Positions 28,587-37,758 are shown, counted from the first letter of the stretch. The stretch is 64,000 nt of DNA from Sulfitobacter sp. D7 (GCF_003611275.1 NZ_CP020694.1:3070001-3134000); one strand, 5' to 3'. A program made the numbers and translations. Notes: generated by a model not told the origin, from the letters alone.

Positions 28587-29513
28587 TCAAATCTGCATCT
28601 TTTTGAATTTTTGTGATTTTTCCGCGCTGTCGTCGCGGAGCAGCAGGTAAAGCGCCAGAATGGTCAGTAGGACGCCACCCCAAATCAGCCCGCCCGGCAG
28701 GGCATTGCCAAAACCCAACTCCCACAGGATCACCCAGCTTGGCGTAAGATAGGTATAGGCCATCACTTTCGCCGAGGGCAGCCGCAGCGCCGCGAATTGC
28801 AACAGAACCACCGTGGCCGCCGTGGCAAAGACCGCAACGTATAGGATAGTGATCCAGACCAAGGGCCGAAGCGCACCCCAGTCCGTCGCGCGGATATCCT
28901 GCCAGCCGTACAGCCCCAACAGCACCGTTCCCGCCAGCAAGGTGCCAAAGGTGAACATCACCGCGCTCTCGCCTCGGTTCAGCCGCCGCACCATGGGCGT
29001 ATAGAGCGCGTGACTGATGCAGCCGATGAAATAAATCGCCTCCCCCCGGCCGATGTCGAACGCCAACAGCGCCGCGAGGTCGCCGCGAAAGATCACCCAC
29101 AGCGCCCCGGCCCCGCCGATCGCCAATGCCAGCGCCATGCGCGGCGTCATGATCTGCCGCACCAATGCCCATGCAAAGCCCGCCGCCATGACCGGGACAA
29201 GGGTAAAGACCGCCGCCGCAGCCACCGGCGGCGCGGTCTTCAGCGCTTCGAACATCAACACGAAATAGAGCGTAAAGAGCCCCGCCAACACGAAATAGCG
29301 CCAAGATGCTGCAAAGCCTGCCCGCTTGATATCGCCCCGCCCCCACGCCAGCGCGCCGACCAATACCGCCGCCAAGGCGAACCGAACGGCATTGAGAGCC
29401 GTGGGCGTGATCTCATTCGCCACCTGCGCCCCGAGCGAGAATGACCCCGCCACCAGCGCCGAGAAACAGAGCATCGCCAGATGCCCCTGCGCCGAAGCGC
29501 TTATTCGGGACAT
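28587..29513 (-). CDS. DMT (EamA) family transporter
   Basis: A 308-residue inner-membrane protein with about ten hydrophobic helices in two EamA repeats, typical of drug/metabolite exporters. The second repeat ends with VMAYTYLTPSWVILWE, a motif commonly seen in EamA proteins. Substrate unknown. Its start overlaps the end of the upstream LysR gene by 13 bases, so the two are probably cotranscribed and the regulator may control the transporter. Confidence 0.9.
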   Translation of the reverse strand: MSRISASAQGHLAMLCFSALVAGSFSLGAQVANEITPTALNAVRFALAAVLVGALAWGRGDIKRAGFAASWRYFVLAGLFTLYFVLMFEALKTAPPVAAAAVFTLVPVMAAGFAWALVRQIMTPRMALALAIGGAGALWVIFRGDLAALLAFDIGRGEAIYFIGCISHALYTPMVRRLNRGESAVMFTFGTLLAGTVLLGLYGWQDIRATDWGALRPLVWITILYVAVFATAATVVLLQFAALRLPSAKVMAYTYLTPSWVILWELGFGNALPGGLIWGGVLLTILALYLLLRDDSAEKSQKFKKMQI

Positions 29514-30388
29514 GTGACCGCATCCTCGGCATGTTCCTTCAGGAACCGCAGCACCGCCTGCACCTTACTGGTCCGGTGCAGATCAACATGGGTGACCAAC
29601 CACAGAGCACTGCTCCAATCCGGGCGCGGGGCATGAATCTCAACCAACTGCGGATCGTTGCGCCCCATGGCGGCGGGCAGCCCACCGATTCCTGCCCCGG
29701 CCCGCAGCGCCGCCTCCATCGCCGCGCCGCTGGTGCTGCGCCACGTCACGCTTTCCTCTGGCACCGTGGCCCAGAGCCACTTGTGATAGGGCGCGCGGCT
29801 GTCCCGGTTATCGGCTGCGATGAAGCGGTGCTTGTGGTAGTCCTCCGGCCCCTGCGGAATGCCGAATTGCGCCACGTAATCCCGGCTCGCATAGGCCCCG
29901 ACCGCCAGTTGGGCGTAGGGCTGCACCACATTGTCGGGCTGGTCCGGCGCGGCCCCGGCGCGGATGGCGACATGCGCCTCACCATACTCCAGCCGGAACA
30001 GGCGATCCCCGATTAGGTAACGCACGACCAACTCAGGGTTCTGGCGCTGAAATTCGCTTAGCAATGGCGCCAGTTGCGGGGCAAGGAAATCAAGCGACGT
30101 GATCACCAATTCGCCTGACACGTCACTGCCGCGCCCCTTGATCCGCCCGGCCAATTGGCTGAACTGATCATCCGTGGCCCGCGCCACCCGCAGCAGATCC
30201 TCGCCCGCCTCGGTCGCCGTATATCCGCGCGCGTGACGCTGGAACAACTTCACGCCAAGCCGCCCCTCCAAGGCATCGATATGGCGGATAACGGTGGCAT
30301 GATGCACGCCCAACACCTCTGCCGCGCCACTGACGGTGCCAAGTTGCGCGACCTGATAGGCCGTCCTGATCTCATCCCAATTGTCCAT
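29501..30388 (-). CDS. LysR-family transcriptional regulator
   Basis: A 295-residue LysR regulator. The N-terminal winged helix is at about 3-62 (TAYQVAQLGTVSGAAEVLGV, HHATVIRHIDALEGRLGVKLF), followed by the periplasmic-binding-like effector domain (SGELVITSLDFLAPQLAPLL onward). It is divergent from the azoreductase gene; a dyad in the gap may be its operator. The overlapping DMT gene is also a likely target. Confidence 0.92.
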   Translation of the reverse strand: MDNWDEIRTAYQVAQLGTVSGAAEVLGVHHATVIRHIDALEGRLGVKLFQRHARGYTATEAGEDLLRVARATDDQFSQLAGRIKGRGSDVSGELVITSLDFLAPQLAPLLSEFQRQNPELVVRYLIGDRLFRLEYGEAHVAIRAGAAPDQPDNVVQPYAQLAVGAYASRDYVAQFGIPQGPEDYHKHRFIAADNRDSRAPYHKWLWATVPEESVTWRSTSGAAMEAALRAGAGIGGLPAAMGRNDPQLVEIHAPRPDWSSALWLVTHVDLHRTSKVQAVLRFLKEHAEDAVTCPE

Positions 30389-30421
30389 GGTTCACCCTGC
30401 CTTCCTGACTTGTGCATTTAC

Positions 30422-30437
30422 GAACATGGTCACGTTC
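30422..30437. promoter_or_regulatory. Possible operator between lysR and azoR
   Basis: GAAC-N8-GTTC dyad (30422-30425 and 30434-30437) lies in the 126-base divergent gap, the usual place for a LysR binding site. Candidate only. Confidence 0.3.
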
Positions 30438-30514
30438 ATTCTGGCAGTTGCGTTCGGGAGCACAATGCCCAATTCCATGTCATCAGATTGACCCTTGGAA
30501 CAAGGAGCCGCCAA

Positions 30515-31099
30515 ATGGCCACCCTGCGTATCGAAACATCCGTGAACCGCGAAAACTCTGTCACCCGCAAACTGACAGACCGCATCATCTCCACCCTCGG
30601 CGACAGTGACGTTGTTACCCGCGACATCGCCACCGAGCCCCTGCCGCTGATCGATTCCACGTGGGCCAGCGCCCGCGTGAAACCCGTCGAAGAGCGCAGC
30701 ACCTTGGATCAAGAAGCCCTCGCCCTCTCCGACACATTGGTTGCCGAAGTCCAAGCCGCCGATACAATCGTCATCAGCGCCCCGATCTACAACTTCACCA
30801 TCCCCGCGTCTTTAAAAGCGTGGATTGACCTGATCGCCCGCGTCGGCGTGACCTTTAACTACACGGCAGAAGGCCCCGTCGGCTTGCTGGAAAACAAGCG
30901 CGTGATCGTCGCCTTCGCCTCTGGTGGCACCGGCATCGATTCCGCCGCCGATTTCGCCAGCGGCTATCTGCGCTTCGTGCTGGGTTTCTTGGGCATCACC
31001 GATGTGACCTTCGTCGCGGCGGACCAATTGGCCGTTGACGCCGAAGGCACCATCGCCCGCGCCAACGCCCAGATCGACGCGCTGCGCGACGCGGCCTAA
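30515..31099 (+). CDS. azoR: FMN-dependent NADH-azoreductase
   Basis: A flavodoxin-fold NADH:quinone/azo reductase of 194 residues. The FMN-binding segments SVNRENSVTRKL near the start and PIYNFTIPASLKAWIDLIAR (about 89-108) are characteristic of the AzoR family. Its physiological substrate is most likely quinones. ATG 30515 follows CAAGGAG. It is divergent from its probable LysR regulator and followed by a hairpin terminator. Confidence 0.92.
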   Translation: MATLRIETSVNRENSVTRKLTDRIISTLGDSDVVTRDIATEPLPLIDSTWASARVKPVEERSTLDQEALALSDTLVAEVQAADTIVISAPIYNFTIPASLKAWIDLIARVGVTFNYTAEGPVGLLENKRVIVAFASGGTGIDSAADFASGYLRFVLGFLGITDVTFVAADQLAVDAEGTIARANAQIDALRDAA

Positions 31100-31119
31100 G
31101 CAGCCTCGCGCTCAGAAAC

Positions 31120-31150
31120 AGCCGCATCCCGTCACCGGGGCGCGGCTTTT
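31120..31150 (+). terminator. Terminator of azoR
   Basis: AGCCGC (31120-31125) pairs with GCGGCT (31142-31147), with an inner CCCG-TCAC-CGGG stem, and ends in TTTT. Confidence 0.8.
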
Positions 31151-31224
31151 GCATGGCGGTACTTTGCCGCCCGCCCTGCCCGGCTTGACTCGCGCCGCGC
31201 CAGCGCGTAAACGCCCCTCAATCT

Positions 31225-31297
31225 CCGGAAGCATTGCCTTCCGGTCCCGGCATTGCGTCGGGATCGCCCCCAGTCAGCGCGTTGCGCCCACTGGGGC
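31225..31297 (+). promoter_or_regulatory. Paired hairpins upstream of ffh
   Basis: CCGGAAG (31225-31231) pairs with CTTCCGG (31238-31244). Then CCCCAGT (31268-31274) pairs with ACTGGGG (31290-31296) around an inner GCGC-GTT-GCGC stem. They lie 70-140 bases before ffh, in the gap that must hold the ffh promoter. Neither has the conserved SRP RNA apical sequence, so this is not an obvious 4.5S RNA. It may be an ffh leader or a small RNA. Confidence 0.4.
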
Positions 31298-31364
31298 ATT
31301 TGTGCATTTTCGCGCGCGTCCTTAAATGGGGGCAAGTGCAACCGACCCGAAAGGCCCTGTGCCC

Positions 31365-32876
31365 ATGTTTGAAAATCTCAGCGAACGGCTCTCTGGTGTC
31401 TTTGACCGCCTGACCAAGCAAGGCGCGCTCAGCGACGAAGACGTCAAAACCGCCCTGCGTGAAGTGCGCGTCGCCCTGCTGGAGGCTGACGTTTCGCTGC
31501 CCGTGGCGCGTGATTTTGTCAAAGCGGTACAGGACAAGGCGACCGGCCAAGCGGTGACCAAATCGGTCACGCCCGGCCAGCAGGTCGTCAAGATCGTCCA
31601 TGACGCGCTGATCGACGTGCTGAAAGGCGAAGGCGAGCCCGGCGCGCTGAAAATCGACAGCCCGCCCGCCCCGATCCTGATGGTCGGTCTGCAGGGCGGC
31701 GGTAAAACCACCTCCACCGCGAAGCTCGCCAAACGCTTGAAGGAGCGTGACGGCAAGCGCGTGCTGATGGCCTCGCTCGACGTGAACCGCCCCGCGGCGA
31801 TGGAGCAGCTTGCCATCCTCGGCACGCAGATCGGCGTCGACACGCTGCCGATCGTCAAAGGCGAAAGCCCCGTGCAAATCGCAAAACGCGCCAAAACGCA
31901 GGCGGGTTTGGGCGGCTATGACGTCTATATGCTCGACACCGCAGGCCGCCTGTCCATCGACGAAGAGTTGATGCAGCAGGTCAAAGCCGTGCGCGACGTG
32001 GCCAATCCACGTGAAACATTGCTCGTGGTCGACGGCCTGACCGGCCAAGACGCCGTGCACACCGCCGAGAACTTCGACGAGCGTATCGGCATCACCGGTG
32101 TCGTGCTGACCCGGATGGACGGCGATGGCCGTGGCGGTGCGGCGCTCTCGATGCGTGCCGTGACGGGCAAGCCGATCAAATTCGTCGGTCTGGGCGAAAA
32201 GATGGACGCGCTCGAAACTTTCGAGCCTGAGCGCATCGCGGGCCGTATCCTCGGCATGGGCGACATCGTCGCGCTGGTCGAGAAGGCCCAAGAAACCATC
32301 GAGGCCGAACAGGCCGAGAAGATGATGAAGCGCATGGCGAAGGGTCAGTTCAATATGAACGACCTCAAGATGCAGCTTGAACAGATGATCAAGATGGGCG
32401 GCATGCAGGGCATGATGGGCATGATGCCCGGCATGGGGAAAATGGCGAAACAGGTCGAAGACGCCGGTTTCGACGATAAGATCCTCAAGCAGCAGATCGC
32501 CCTCATTCAGTCGATGACCAAGAAAGAGCGCGCCAACCCTGCCCTGCTGCAAGCCAGCCGCAAAAAGCGCATCGCGCGCGGTGCCGGCATGGAGGTCTCT
32601 GACCTCAACAAGCTGATGAAGATGCACCGCCAGATGTCCGACATGATGAAGAAGATGGGCAAAATGGGCAAAGGCGGCATGCTCAAGCAAGCCATGAAGG
32701 GCATGATGGGCAAAGGCGGTATGCCCGGCGGCATGGACCCGAGCCAGATGGACCCAAAGGCGCTCGAAGCGGCGGCCAAGCAGATGGGCGGCAAGCTGCC
32801 CGGCGGTCTGGGCGGCATGGGTGGCGGCGGCATGGGCCTGCCCGGCGGCCTCAGCGGTTTCGGGAAAAAGAAATGA
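31365..32876 (+). CDS. ffh: Signal recognition particle protein
   Basis: The SRP54 GTPase that delivers nascent membrane proteins to the translocon; 503 residues. The N domain is followed by the G domain with GLQGGGKTT and DTAGR. The Met-rich M domain (MGGMQGMMGMMPGMGKMAK) and a long Gly/Met tail bind SRP RNA and signal peptides. ATG 31365 (MFENLSERLSG) is the family start. It begins a series of translation genes and overlaps the chorismate mutase gene by four bases (ATGA). Confidence 0.98.
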   Translation: MFENLSERLSGVFDRLTKQGALSDEDVKTALREVRVALLEADVSLPVARDFVKAVQDKATGQAVTKSVTPGQQVVKIVHDALIDVLKGEGEPGALKIDSPPAPILMVGLQGGGKTTSTAKLAKRLKERDGKRVLMASLDVNRPAAMEQLAILGTQIGVDTLPIVKGESPVQIAKRAKTQAGLGGYDVYMLDTAGRLSIDEELMQQVKAVRDVANPRETLLVVDGLTGQDAVHTAENFDERIGITGVVLTRMDGDGRGGAALSMRAVTGKPIKFVGLGEKMDALETFEPERIAGRILGMGDIVALVEKAQETIEAEQAEKMMKRMAKGQFNMNDLKMQLEQMIKMGGMQGMMGMMPGMGKMAKQVEDAGFDDKILKQQIALIQSMTKKERANPALLQASRKKRIARGAGMEVSDLNKLMKMHRQMSDMMKKMGKMGKGGMLKQAMKGMMGKGGMPGGMDPSQMDPKALEAAAKQMGGKLPGGLGGMGGGGMGLPGGLSGFGKKK

Positions 32877-33181
32877 CCGACACCACCACAGATACCGCCA
32901 GCCGCGCCGCCGAGCTGTTGAAGGGGCACCGCGCCTCAATCGACCGGCTCGATGCGATCCTCGTCTATACACTGGGCGAGCGGTTCAAACACACACAGGC
33001 CGTGGGGAAACTCAAGGCCACACACGACCTTCCCCCGTCCGATCCAGCCCGCGAAGCGGCCCAGATCGCACGGCTCGAAGATTTGGCGAAAGAGGCCGAC
33101 CTCGACCCCGAATTCGCCAAGAAGTTCCTGAACTTCATCATCGCTGAAGTCATTCAGCACCATAAAAGCCACCAATCGTAA
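32873..33181 (+). CDS. Chorismate mutase, AroQ class
   Basis: A 102-residue all-helical chorismate mutase, which makes prephenate for Phe and Tyr synthesis. The pattern RASIDRLDAILVYTLGERFKHTQAVGKLKA contains the catalytic Arg and Lys positions of the AroQ family. Length and composition fit a stand-alone enzyme. It is translationally coupled to ffh and lies 48 bases before rpsP, an arrangement common in Rhodobacterales. Confidence 0.88.
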   Translation: MTDTTTDTASRAAELLKGHRASIDRLDAILVYTLGERFKHTQAVGKLKATHDLPPSDPAREAAQIARLEDLAKEADLDPEFAKKFLNFIIAEVIQHHKSHQS

Positions 33182-33229
33182 GACAGGGCGCAGCCCCTTC
33201 TTGCTTACCAACTCAAAGGACTACTCATC

Positions 33230-33616
33230 ATGGCCATGAAAATTCGTCTCGCCCGCGGCGGCTCCAAAAAGCGCCCCTTCTACCGTATCGTTGCAGCCGA
33301 CAGCCGCATGCCACGCGATGGCCGCTTCATCGAGAAGCTGGGCACATACAACCCGCTGCTGCCGAAAGACAGCGAAGAGCGCGTAAAGATGGACGTTGAA
33401 AAGATCGAAGCATGGATCGCCAAAGGTGCCCAGCCGACCGAGCGTGTGACACGCATGCTGGAAGCCGCTGGCGTCCGCGAAAAGACCGAGCGTAACAACC
33501 CCAAGAAGGGCACACCGGGCAAGAAAGCCCAAGAGCGCGTTCAAGAGAAGGCTGACAAAGCCGCTGCCGCTGCTGAAGCCGCCAACGCACCTGCCGAAGA
33601 AGCTTCCGCAGAATAA
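33230..33616 (+). CDS. rpsP: 30S ribosomal protein S16
   Basis: Ribosomal protein bS16, 128 residues. The start [19 protein letters not shown] is the family hallmark. The core is about 80 residues; a Lys/Ala/Glu-rich tail (about 85-128) is the long C-terminal extension found in alphaproteobacteria. AAAGGA lies nine bases before the ATG. Confidence 0.98.
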   Translation: MAMKIRLARGGSKKRPFYRIVAADSRMPRDGRFIEKLGTYNPLLPKDSEERVKMDVEKIEAWIAKGAQPTERVTRMLEAAGVREKTERNNPKKGTPGKKAQERVQEKADKAAAAAEAANAPAEEASAE

Positions 33617-33632
33617 GCTGCGAGCGCCCGGC

Positions 33633-34262
33633 ATGGATGAATTCTCTGAAGACTTCCGTGCCGGGCTGCACGACCTGATGCGGTGGCGGCGCGATGTGCG
33701 CCGCTTTCGCACAGACCCGCTGGACGAGGCACTGGTGCAAACCTGCCTCGACAGCTTTACTTTCGCCCCTTCTGTGGGCCTGTCGGAACCATGGCGGATC
33801 ATCCGCGTGCAATCTGACACCGCGCGCCAAGCCGCGCTTGAGAATTTCGAAACAGCCAATGCCCGCGCCCTTGCCGGATATGACGGTGACAAGGCCGCGC
33901 TCTATGCCGGGCTCAAGCTTTCGGGCATGAGCGACGCGCCTGAGCAATTGGCAGTTTACTGTGATGAAAGCACCGACAAAGGCAGCGGCCTTGGTGCCGG
34001 GACAATGCCCGAGATGCGCCGCTATTCCGTGGTGGGTGGGATCAACTATTTGTGGCTCACCGCCCGCGCCCATGGCCTTGGGCTGGGCTGGGTTTCCGTG
34101 CTTGACCCTGCGCGGCTGAACCGTGATCTTGCCGTTCCAAAGGACTGGTCGCTGGTGGCCTATCTTTGTATGGGCTGGCCCGAGGACAACAGCCTGACGC
34201 CGGAACTGGAAACCAAGGGGTGGGAGGTGCGCGCCCCGCACCTGAAGGTCGAGGCCCGTTAA
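33633..34262 (+). CDS. bluB: 5,6-dimethylbenzimidazole synthase
   Basis: BluB breaks down reduced FMN with oxygen to make the lower ligand of vitamin B12. The 209 residues contain the family blocks [36 protein letters not shown] and [11 protein letters not shown], close to rhizobial BluB. Its place inside the rpsP-rimM-trmD series, 16 bases after rpsP, is unusual for a cofactor gene. It overlaps the next small gene by one base (TAATG). Confidence 0.9.
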   Translation: MDEFSEDFRAGLHDLMRWRRDVRRFRTDPLDEALVQTCLDSFTFAPSVGLSEPWRIIRVQSDTARQAALENFETANARALAGYDGDKAALYAGLKLSGMSDAPEQLAVYCDESTDKGSGLGAGTMPEMRRYSVVGGINYLWLTARAHGLGLGWVSVLDPARLNRDLAVPKDWSLVAYLCMGWPEDNSLTPELETKGWEVRAPHLKVEAR

Positions 34263-34411
34263 TGAAAAAGCTACTGTTCCTTCTGTCCGTGCTCGTGCTC
34301 GGCTTTGTCCTTGGCATCCGCTACGATCGGCAGTTAATGCAGGACGAATGCAAAGCCGGGGCCGGAGAATGGACCGGGACGATCTGCGTGAATTCGGAGT
34401 TGTTGCAATGA
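34262..34411 (+). CDS. Small membrane protein, function unknown
   Basis: A 49-residue protein: one hydrophobic N-terminal segment [15 protein letters not shown] after MKK, then a short hydrophilic tail with two cysteines (DEC and ICV) that could form a disulfide outside the membrane. It overlaps bluB (TAATG) and rimM (ATGA), so it sits in a tightly coupled gene chain. No family recognised. Confidence 0.7.
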   Translation: MKKLLFLLSVLVLGFVLGIRYDRQLMQDECKAGAGEWTGTICVNSELLQ

Positions 34412-34935
34412 GTGACCAAGACCTGATCTGTGTCGGTGCCATCGCGGGCGCCTACGGCGTGCGCGGCGAAGTGCGCGTGAAAAGCTACTGCGCCGTGCCC
34501 GCAGACATCGAGGGCTACCGCCCGCTGAGCACCGAGGATGGCAGCCGGACCTTCACCCTTGCTCTGCTGCACCCGGTCAAGAACGGCTTTGCCGCCCGCA
34601 TCGCCGAGATCACCACCAAGGAAGAGGCCGACGATATGCGCGGTGTCTCGCTCTTTGCCGCGCGCGACCAACTTCCCGGTCTGCCGGATGATGAGTTCTA
34701 CCACGCCGACCTCATCGGGCTTGAGGTCTATGACACTGGCGGCGCGCTGCTGGGCCGCGTGAAAACGGTGCAGAACCACGGGGCGGACGATCTGTTGGAA
34801 CTGCAATTGGCGGGCACCTCGGCCACCACCTTCCTGCCCTTCACCAAGGCCGCCGTGCCGACCGTCGATCTTGCCACGGGCCGGATCGTCGCCGACCCGC
34901 CCTTGGGCGTGCTGCCGGATGGCAAGGATGGCTGA
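34408..34935 (+). CDS. rimM: Ribosome maturation factor RimM
   Basis: Assists assembly of the 30S head around S19; 175 residues. The N-terminal block [19 protein letters not shown] and the PRC-barrel segment [13 protein letters not shown] are conserved in RimM. ATG 34408 ([10 protein letters not shown]) is preferred because it gives the standard N-terminus and ATGA overlap with the preceding gene. The next gene is only 12 bases away. Confidence 0.96.
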   Translation: MSDQDLICVGAIAGAYGVRGEVRVKSYCAVPADIEGYRPLSTEDGSRTFTLALLHPVKNGFAARIAEITTKEEADDMRGVSLFAARDQLPGLPDDEFYHADLIGLEVYDTGGALLGRVKTVQNHGADDLLELQLAGTSATTFLPFTKAAVPTVDLATGRIVADPPLGVLPDGKDG

Positions 34936-34947
34936 GACCGGAGCCGG

Positions 34948-35742
34948 ATGATGCCCCGCCGGATCATCCTGCATCCCGGCTTTCACAAGACCGGGACCAG
35001 TTCCCTTCAGGCCACATTGCGCGCGAACCGCAGCGTGCTGAGACCCCATGTCGCGCTGCGCCTGCGTTGGCAGATGAAAGACCTGCTGCATGCCACGCGC
35101 GGCTATTCCACATGGCGCGATCCGCTTACGCTGCTCAAGGCCGAACACCGCTTCGACGCCTTGCTCGACGCCCTGCCCCGGATGCCACGCCGGACGCTTA
35201 TCCTCTCGGCTGAGGAACTGGCGGGCCATTTGCCGGGCCGGGGCGATCTGGCCGATTACAGCGCCGCGCCCGAGTTGTTGGACAGCTTCACCCGCAGCCT
35301 GCGCCAGCGCTTTCCTCGGGCAGAGATCATGGTCTACCTCTCGACCCGTGACCCGGTGGAGTGGATCGCTTCGGCCTATTGGGAACATGTCAAAGCCTCG
35401 TCGATGACGTTGGACCTTGCCGAGTTCACCGCCCGCTACGCCCCTGCGGCAGACTTGGACACGGTGGTCGAGACAATCACCCGCCGCCTGCCCTGCCCGG
35501 TGCATCACGCGCGGCTGGAGGCGTGCCGCGACCTGCCGCTTGGCCCGGCAACCCCGCTGCTTGATCTGTGCGAGCTGCCGCCTGAGGTGATGGCAGAGCT
35601 AACGCTGCCACCGCCCGAGAACCGACGCTTGCCTGCGGAACTCTTGCAGGCTCTGCTTGACGCCAACCGCCAACACGCCGATGACCCACAGGCGCGCCGC
35701 CGCGCCAAGACCGCCCTACTGACACAGGCAGGAACCGCATGA
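34948..35742 (+). CDS. Sulfotransferase-like P-loop protein
   Basis: A 264-residue protein with an N-terminal PAPS-type P-loop IILHPGFHKTGTSSLQA and a downstream YLSTRDPVEWIASAYWEH block that resembles the 3'-phosphate-binding site of sulfotransferases. Acceptor unknown. It lies between rimM and trmD and overlaps trmD by four bases (ATGA), so it is expressed with the tRNA and ribosome genes. Start could be 34948 or 34951. Confidence 0.75.
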   Translation: MMPRRIILHPGFHKTGTSSLQATLRANRSVLRPHVALRLRWQMKDLLHATRGYSTWRDPLTLLKAEHRFDALLDALPRMPRRTLILSAEELAGHLPGRGDLADYSAAPELLDSFTRSLRQRFPRAEIMVYLSTRDPVEWIASAYWEHVKASSMTLDLAEFTARYAPAADLDTVVETITRRLPCPVHHARLEACRDLPLGPATPLLDLCELPPEVMAELTLPPPENRRLPAELLQALLDANRQHADDPQARRRAKTALLTQAGTA

Positions 35743-36527
35743 AACCCACCCGCTCTCACGGACGCCAAAGCGCACGGCCCAGCCTGAAACCCCGCGCATT
35801 GATGCAAGACGCGCCCGATTACGCCGATGTCTGGCAAGCCCGGATCGTGACCCTGTTTCCCGATCTCTTCCCCGGCGTGCTGGGGGCCAGCCTGACCGGC
35901 AAGGCCTTGCACGAAGGCCGCTGGCAGCTGCACACCCACGACCTGCGCGATTTTGGCATCGGCAAACACCGCAACGTCGACGACACCCCCGCGGGCGGCG
36001 GGGCGGGCATGGTGATGCGCGCCGATGTTGTCGGCCCGGCTCTGGCCCGCGCGCAAAGCCACGCTCATGGGCGCTGGCCGATCCTTTACATGTCGCCGCG
36101 CGGGCGGCGGTTCGATCAGGCCATGGCGCGCGATTTGGCAAGCTGCGCAGGGGTGACGATGCTCTGCGGGCGGTTTGAAGGGGTCGATGAGCGGGTGATT
36201 GAGCATTTCGGCATTACCGAGGTCAGCTTGGGCGATTTCGTCATGACGGGCGGCGAACTGGCAGCCCAAGCGATGATCGACGCCACCGTGCGCCTGCTGC
36301 CCGGCGTACTAGGCAATGCCGACAGCATCGAAGAGGAAAGCCATGCCTCGGGACTTCTGGAACACCCGCAATACACCCGCCCCACCACATGGGAGGGGCG
36401 CGAAATCCCCCCTGTGCTGATGTCGGGCAACCATGGCGAGATCGCAAAATGGCGGCAAGCGCAGGCCGAAGACCTGACCCGCAAACGCCGCCCCGACATG
36501 TGGGCCGCGTTTGAGGGCAAAGACTAA
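35739..36527 (+). CDS. trmD: tRNA (guanine37-N1)-methyltransferase
   Basis: A knotted (SPOUT) methyltransferase that makes m1G37 in tRNA. It has 262 residues, with an N-terminal extension of about 30 residues before the usual start (ARIVTLFPDLFPG). The knot sequences GGGAGMVMRAD, LCGRFEGVDER and EVSLGDFVMTGGELAA are conserved. A later start at the internal Met22 is possible, but the ATGA overlap favours 35739. Confidence 0.96.
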   Translation: MKPTRSHGRQSARPSLKPRALMQDAPDYADVWQARIVTLFPDLFPGVLGASLTGKALHEGRWQLHTHDLRDFGIGKHRNVDDTPAGGGAGMVMRADVVGPALARAQSHAHGRWPILYMSPRGRRFDQAMARDLASCAGVTMLCGRFEGVDERVIEHFGITEVSLGDFVMTGGELAAQAMIDATVRLLPGVLGNADSIEEESHASGLLEHPQYTRPTTWEGREIPPVLMSGNHGEIAKWRQAQAEDLTRKRRPDMWAAFEGKD

Positions 36528-36595
36528 GCAAGCGGCCCCTAGGGAACCCGCCCCCGCGCGGCGCGTTGATCCCCCATATTGGAGGGAGAAACCAA

Positions 36596-36757
36596 ATGCT
36601 TGAACTGATTCTCATTCTGCTGATCGTCGCCGCTGTGGCGGCTCTCTTGGGCTTTGGTCGCGTGTCGGGGGCTGCGATGACCGGGGCAAAAGTGCTGATC
36701 GGCATCGTGCTGGTGCTTTTCCTGCTCGTTGTCTTGGGCGTGATTGCGCTGGCCTGA
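36596..36757 (+). CDS. DUF1328 small membrane protein
   Basis: A 53-residue, two-helix hydrophobic protein (MLELILILLIVAAVAALLGF and VLIGIVLVLFLLVVLGVIAL) typical of the DUF1328/YtjA-like family. ATG 36596 follows GGAGGGAGAA. It lies 68 bases after trmD and just before a strong terminator, so it may end the trmD operon or have its own promoter. Confidence 0.75.
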   Translation: MLELILILLIVAAVAALLGFGRVSGAAMTGAKVLIGIVLVLFLLVVLGVIALA

Positions 36758-36778
36758 CGCGCTGAGCTACAAAACTGG

Positions 36779-36811
36779 GGATCAAGGCGGCGAGAGCCCC
36801 CTTGATCCTTT
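36779..36811 (+). terminator. Terminator after the DUF1328 gene
   Basis: GGATCAAGG (36779-36787) pairs with CCTTGATCC (36800-36808), with an inner GGC-GAGA-GCC stem, and ends in TTT. A stable hairpin closing the ffh-to-trmD series. Confidence 0.85.
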
Positions 36812-37023
36812 AGCGATTGCCCCCTATACCCCGCGCATCCGGAATCGCTTTGGCGGCTCCGGTGCTTTGCGTTTAGGCGCAAGCGAATAAAGCAATGACG
36901 ATGATACCTCCGGCGGGGGCCCTTGTGATCGAGAATGATCCCGGCGCTGCCCGATAGAACCCGAAGCTCTGGGTCGCGACATAATTTCGTGGAATACCGC
37001 GAACATCATAGGAGATAGGTCAG

Positions 37024-37401
37024 ATGAACCTGATCGCAGAGATCGAGGCGGAACAAGTCGCCGAACTGGGGAAAGAGATCCCCGACTTCCGTGCTGGTGA
37101 TACCGTTCGCGTTGGCTTTAAAGTCACCGAAGGCACCCGCACCCGTGTGCAGAACTACGAAGGCGTCTGCATTTCGCGCAAGAACGGCCACGGCATTGCC
37201 GGGTCTTTCACCGTGCGCAAGATTTCCTTTGGCGAAGGCGTGGAACGTGTGTTCCCGCTGCATTCGACCAACATCGACAGCATCACCGTTGTGCGCCGTG
37301 GCCGCGTGCGTCGCGCCAAGCTGTACTACCTGCGCAGCCGTCGCGGTAAATCCGCACGTATTGTCGAAAACGCCCACTACAAGCCCCGCGCGAACGCATA
37401 A
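37024..37401 (+). CDS. rplS: 50S ribosomal protein L19
   Basis: Ribosomal protein bL19, 125 residues, at the 30S-50S interface. The motifs [13 protein letters not shown] and [21 protein letters not shown] are diagnostic. ATG 37024 follows TAGGAGATAGGTC. Upstream, 212 bases separate it from a terminator, so it probably starts its own unit with rpmE. No gene seen in that gap. Confidence 0.98.
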   Translation: MNLIAEIEAEQVAELGKEIPDFRAGDTVRVGFKVTEGTRTRVQNYEGVCISRKNGHGIAGSFTVRKISFGEGVERVFPLHSTNIDSITVVRRGRVRRAKLYYLRSRRGKSARIVENAHYKPRANA

Positions 37402-37412
37402 AGGACTGGTCG

Positions 37413-37634
37413 ATGAAAACCGATACACATCCCGAATACCACATCATCAACGTCAAGATGACCGACGGCACTGTTGTGGAAATGAAATCGACATGGGGCA
37501 AAGAAGGCGACCAACTGTCGCTCGACATCGACCCTTCCGTGCACCCCGCGTGGACCGGCGGCACTGGCCGCATCATGGACACCGGCGGCCGCGTGTCGAA
37601 GTTCAAGAACAAATATGCAGGTCTGGGCTTCTAA
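37413..37634 (+). CDS. rpmE: 50S ribosomal protein L31
   Basis: Ribosomal protein bL31, 73 residues, 11 bases after rplS. It lacks the CxxC zinc motif, so it is the zinc-independent form, with the ending [15 protein letters not shown]-rich hairpin follows. Confidence 0.95.
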   Translation: MKTDTHPEYHIINVKMTDGTVVEMKSTWGKEGDQLSLDIDPSVHPAWTGGTGRIMDTGGRVSKFKNKYAGLGF

Positions 37635-37654
37635 GCCTACCCTACATTGTGAAT

Positions 37655-37689
37655 GCAAAGGCGCGGCTCCTATGGGTCGCGCCTTTTGC
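37655..37689 (+). terminator. Terminator of rplS-rpmE
   Basis: AAAGGCGCG (37657-37665) pairs with CGCGCCTTT (37678-37686) around a 12-base loop, followed by TGCG. Just downstream is a shortened copy of the dispersed repeat. Confidence 0.75.
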
Positions 37690-37735
37690 GTTTCGGGGTA
37701 TGGGGCCGGGACCGGGCGTATGTGGCAGGCGGTGC

Positions 37736-37758
37736 GGCGGTATTTTTAAAAGGATGAA
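37736..37758 (+). repeat. Dispersed hairpin repeat, copy B (shortened)
   Basis: CGGTATTTTTAAAAGGATGAA matches the 3' half of copies A and C exactly, but the upstream GC-rich part has diverged. It lies between two convergent genes, as do the other two copies. Confidence 0.6.

Noticed and set aside
31100..31364. 4.5S SRP RNA upstream of ffh
   Set aside because: The conserved apical loop sequence of SRP RNA is missing; only unrelated hairpins are seen.
32008..32018. A third parS-like sequence (CACGTGAAACA)
   Set aside because: It is inside ffh, encodes conserved residues, and matches only 11 contiguous bases; chance is the simpler explanation.
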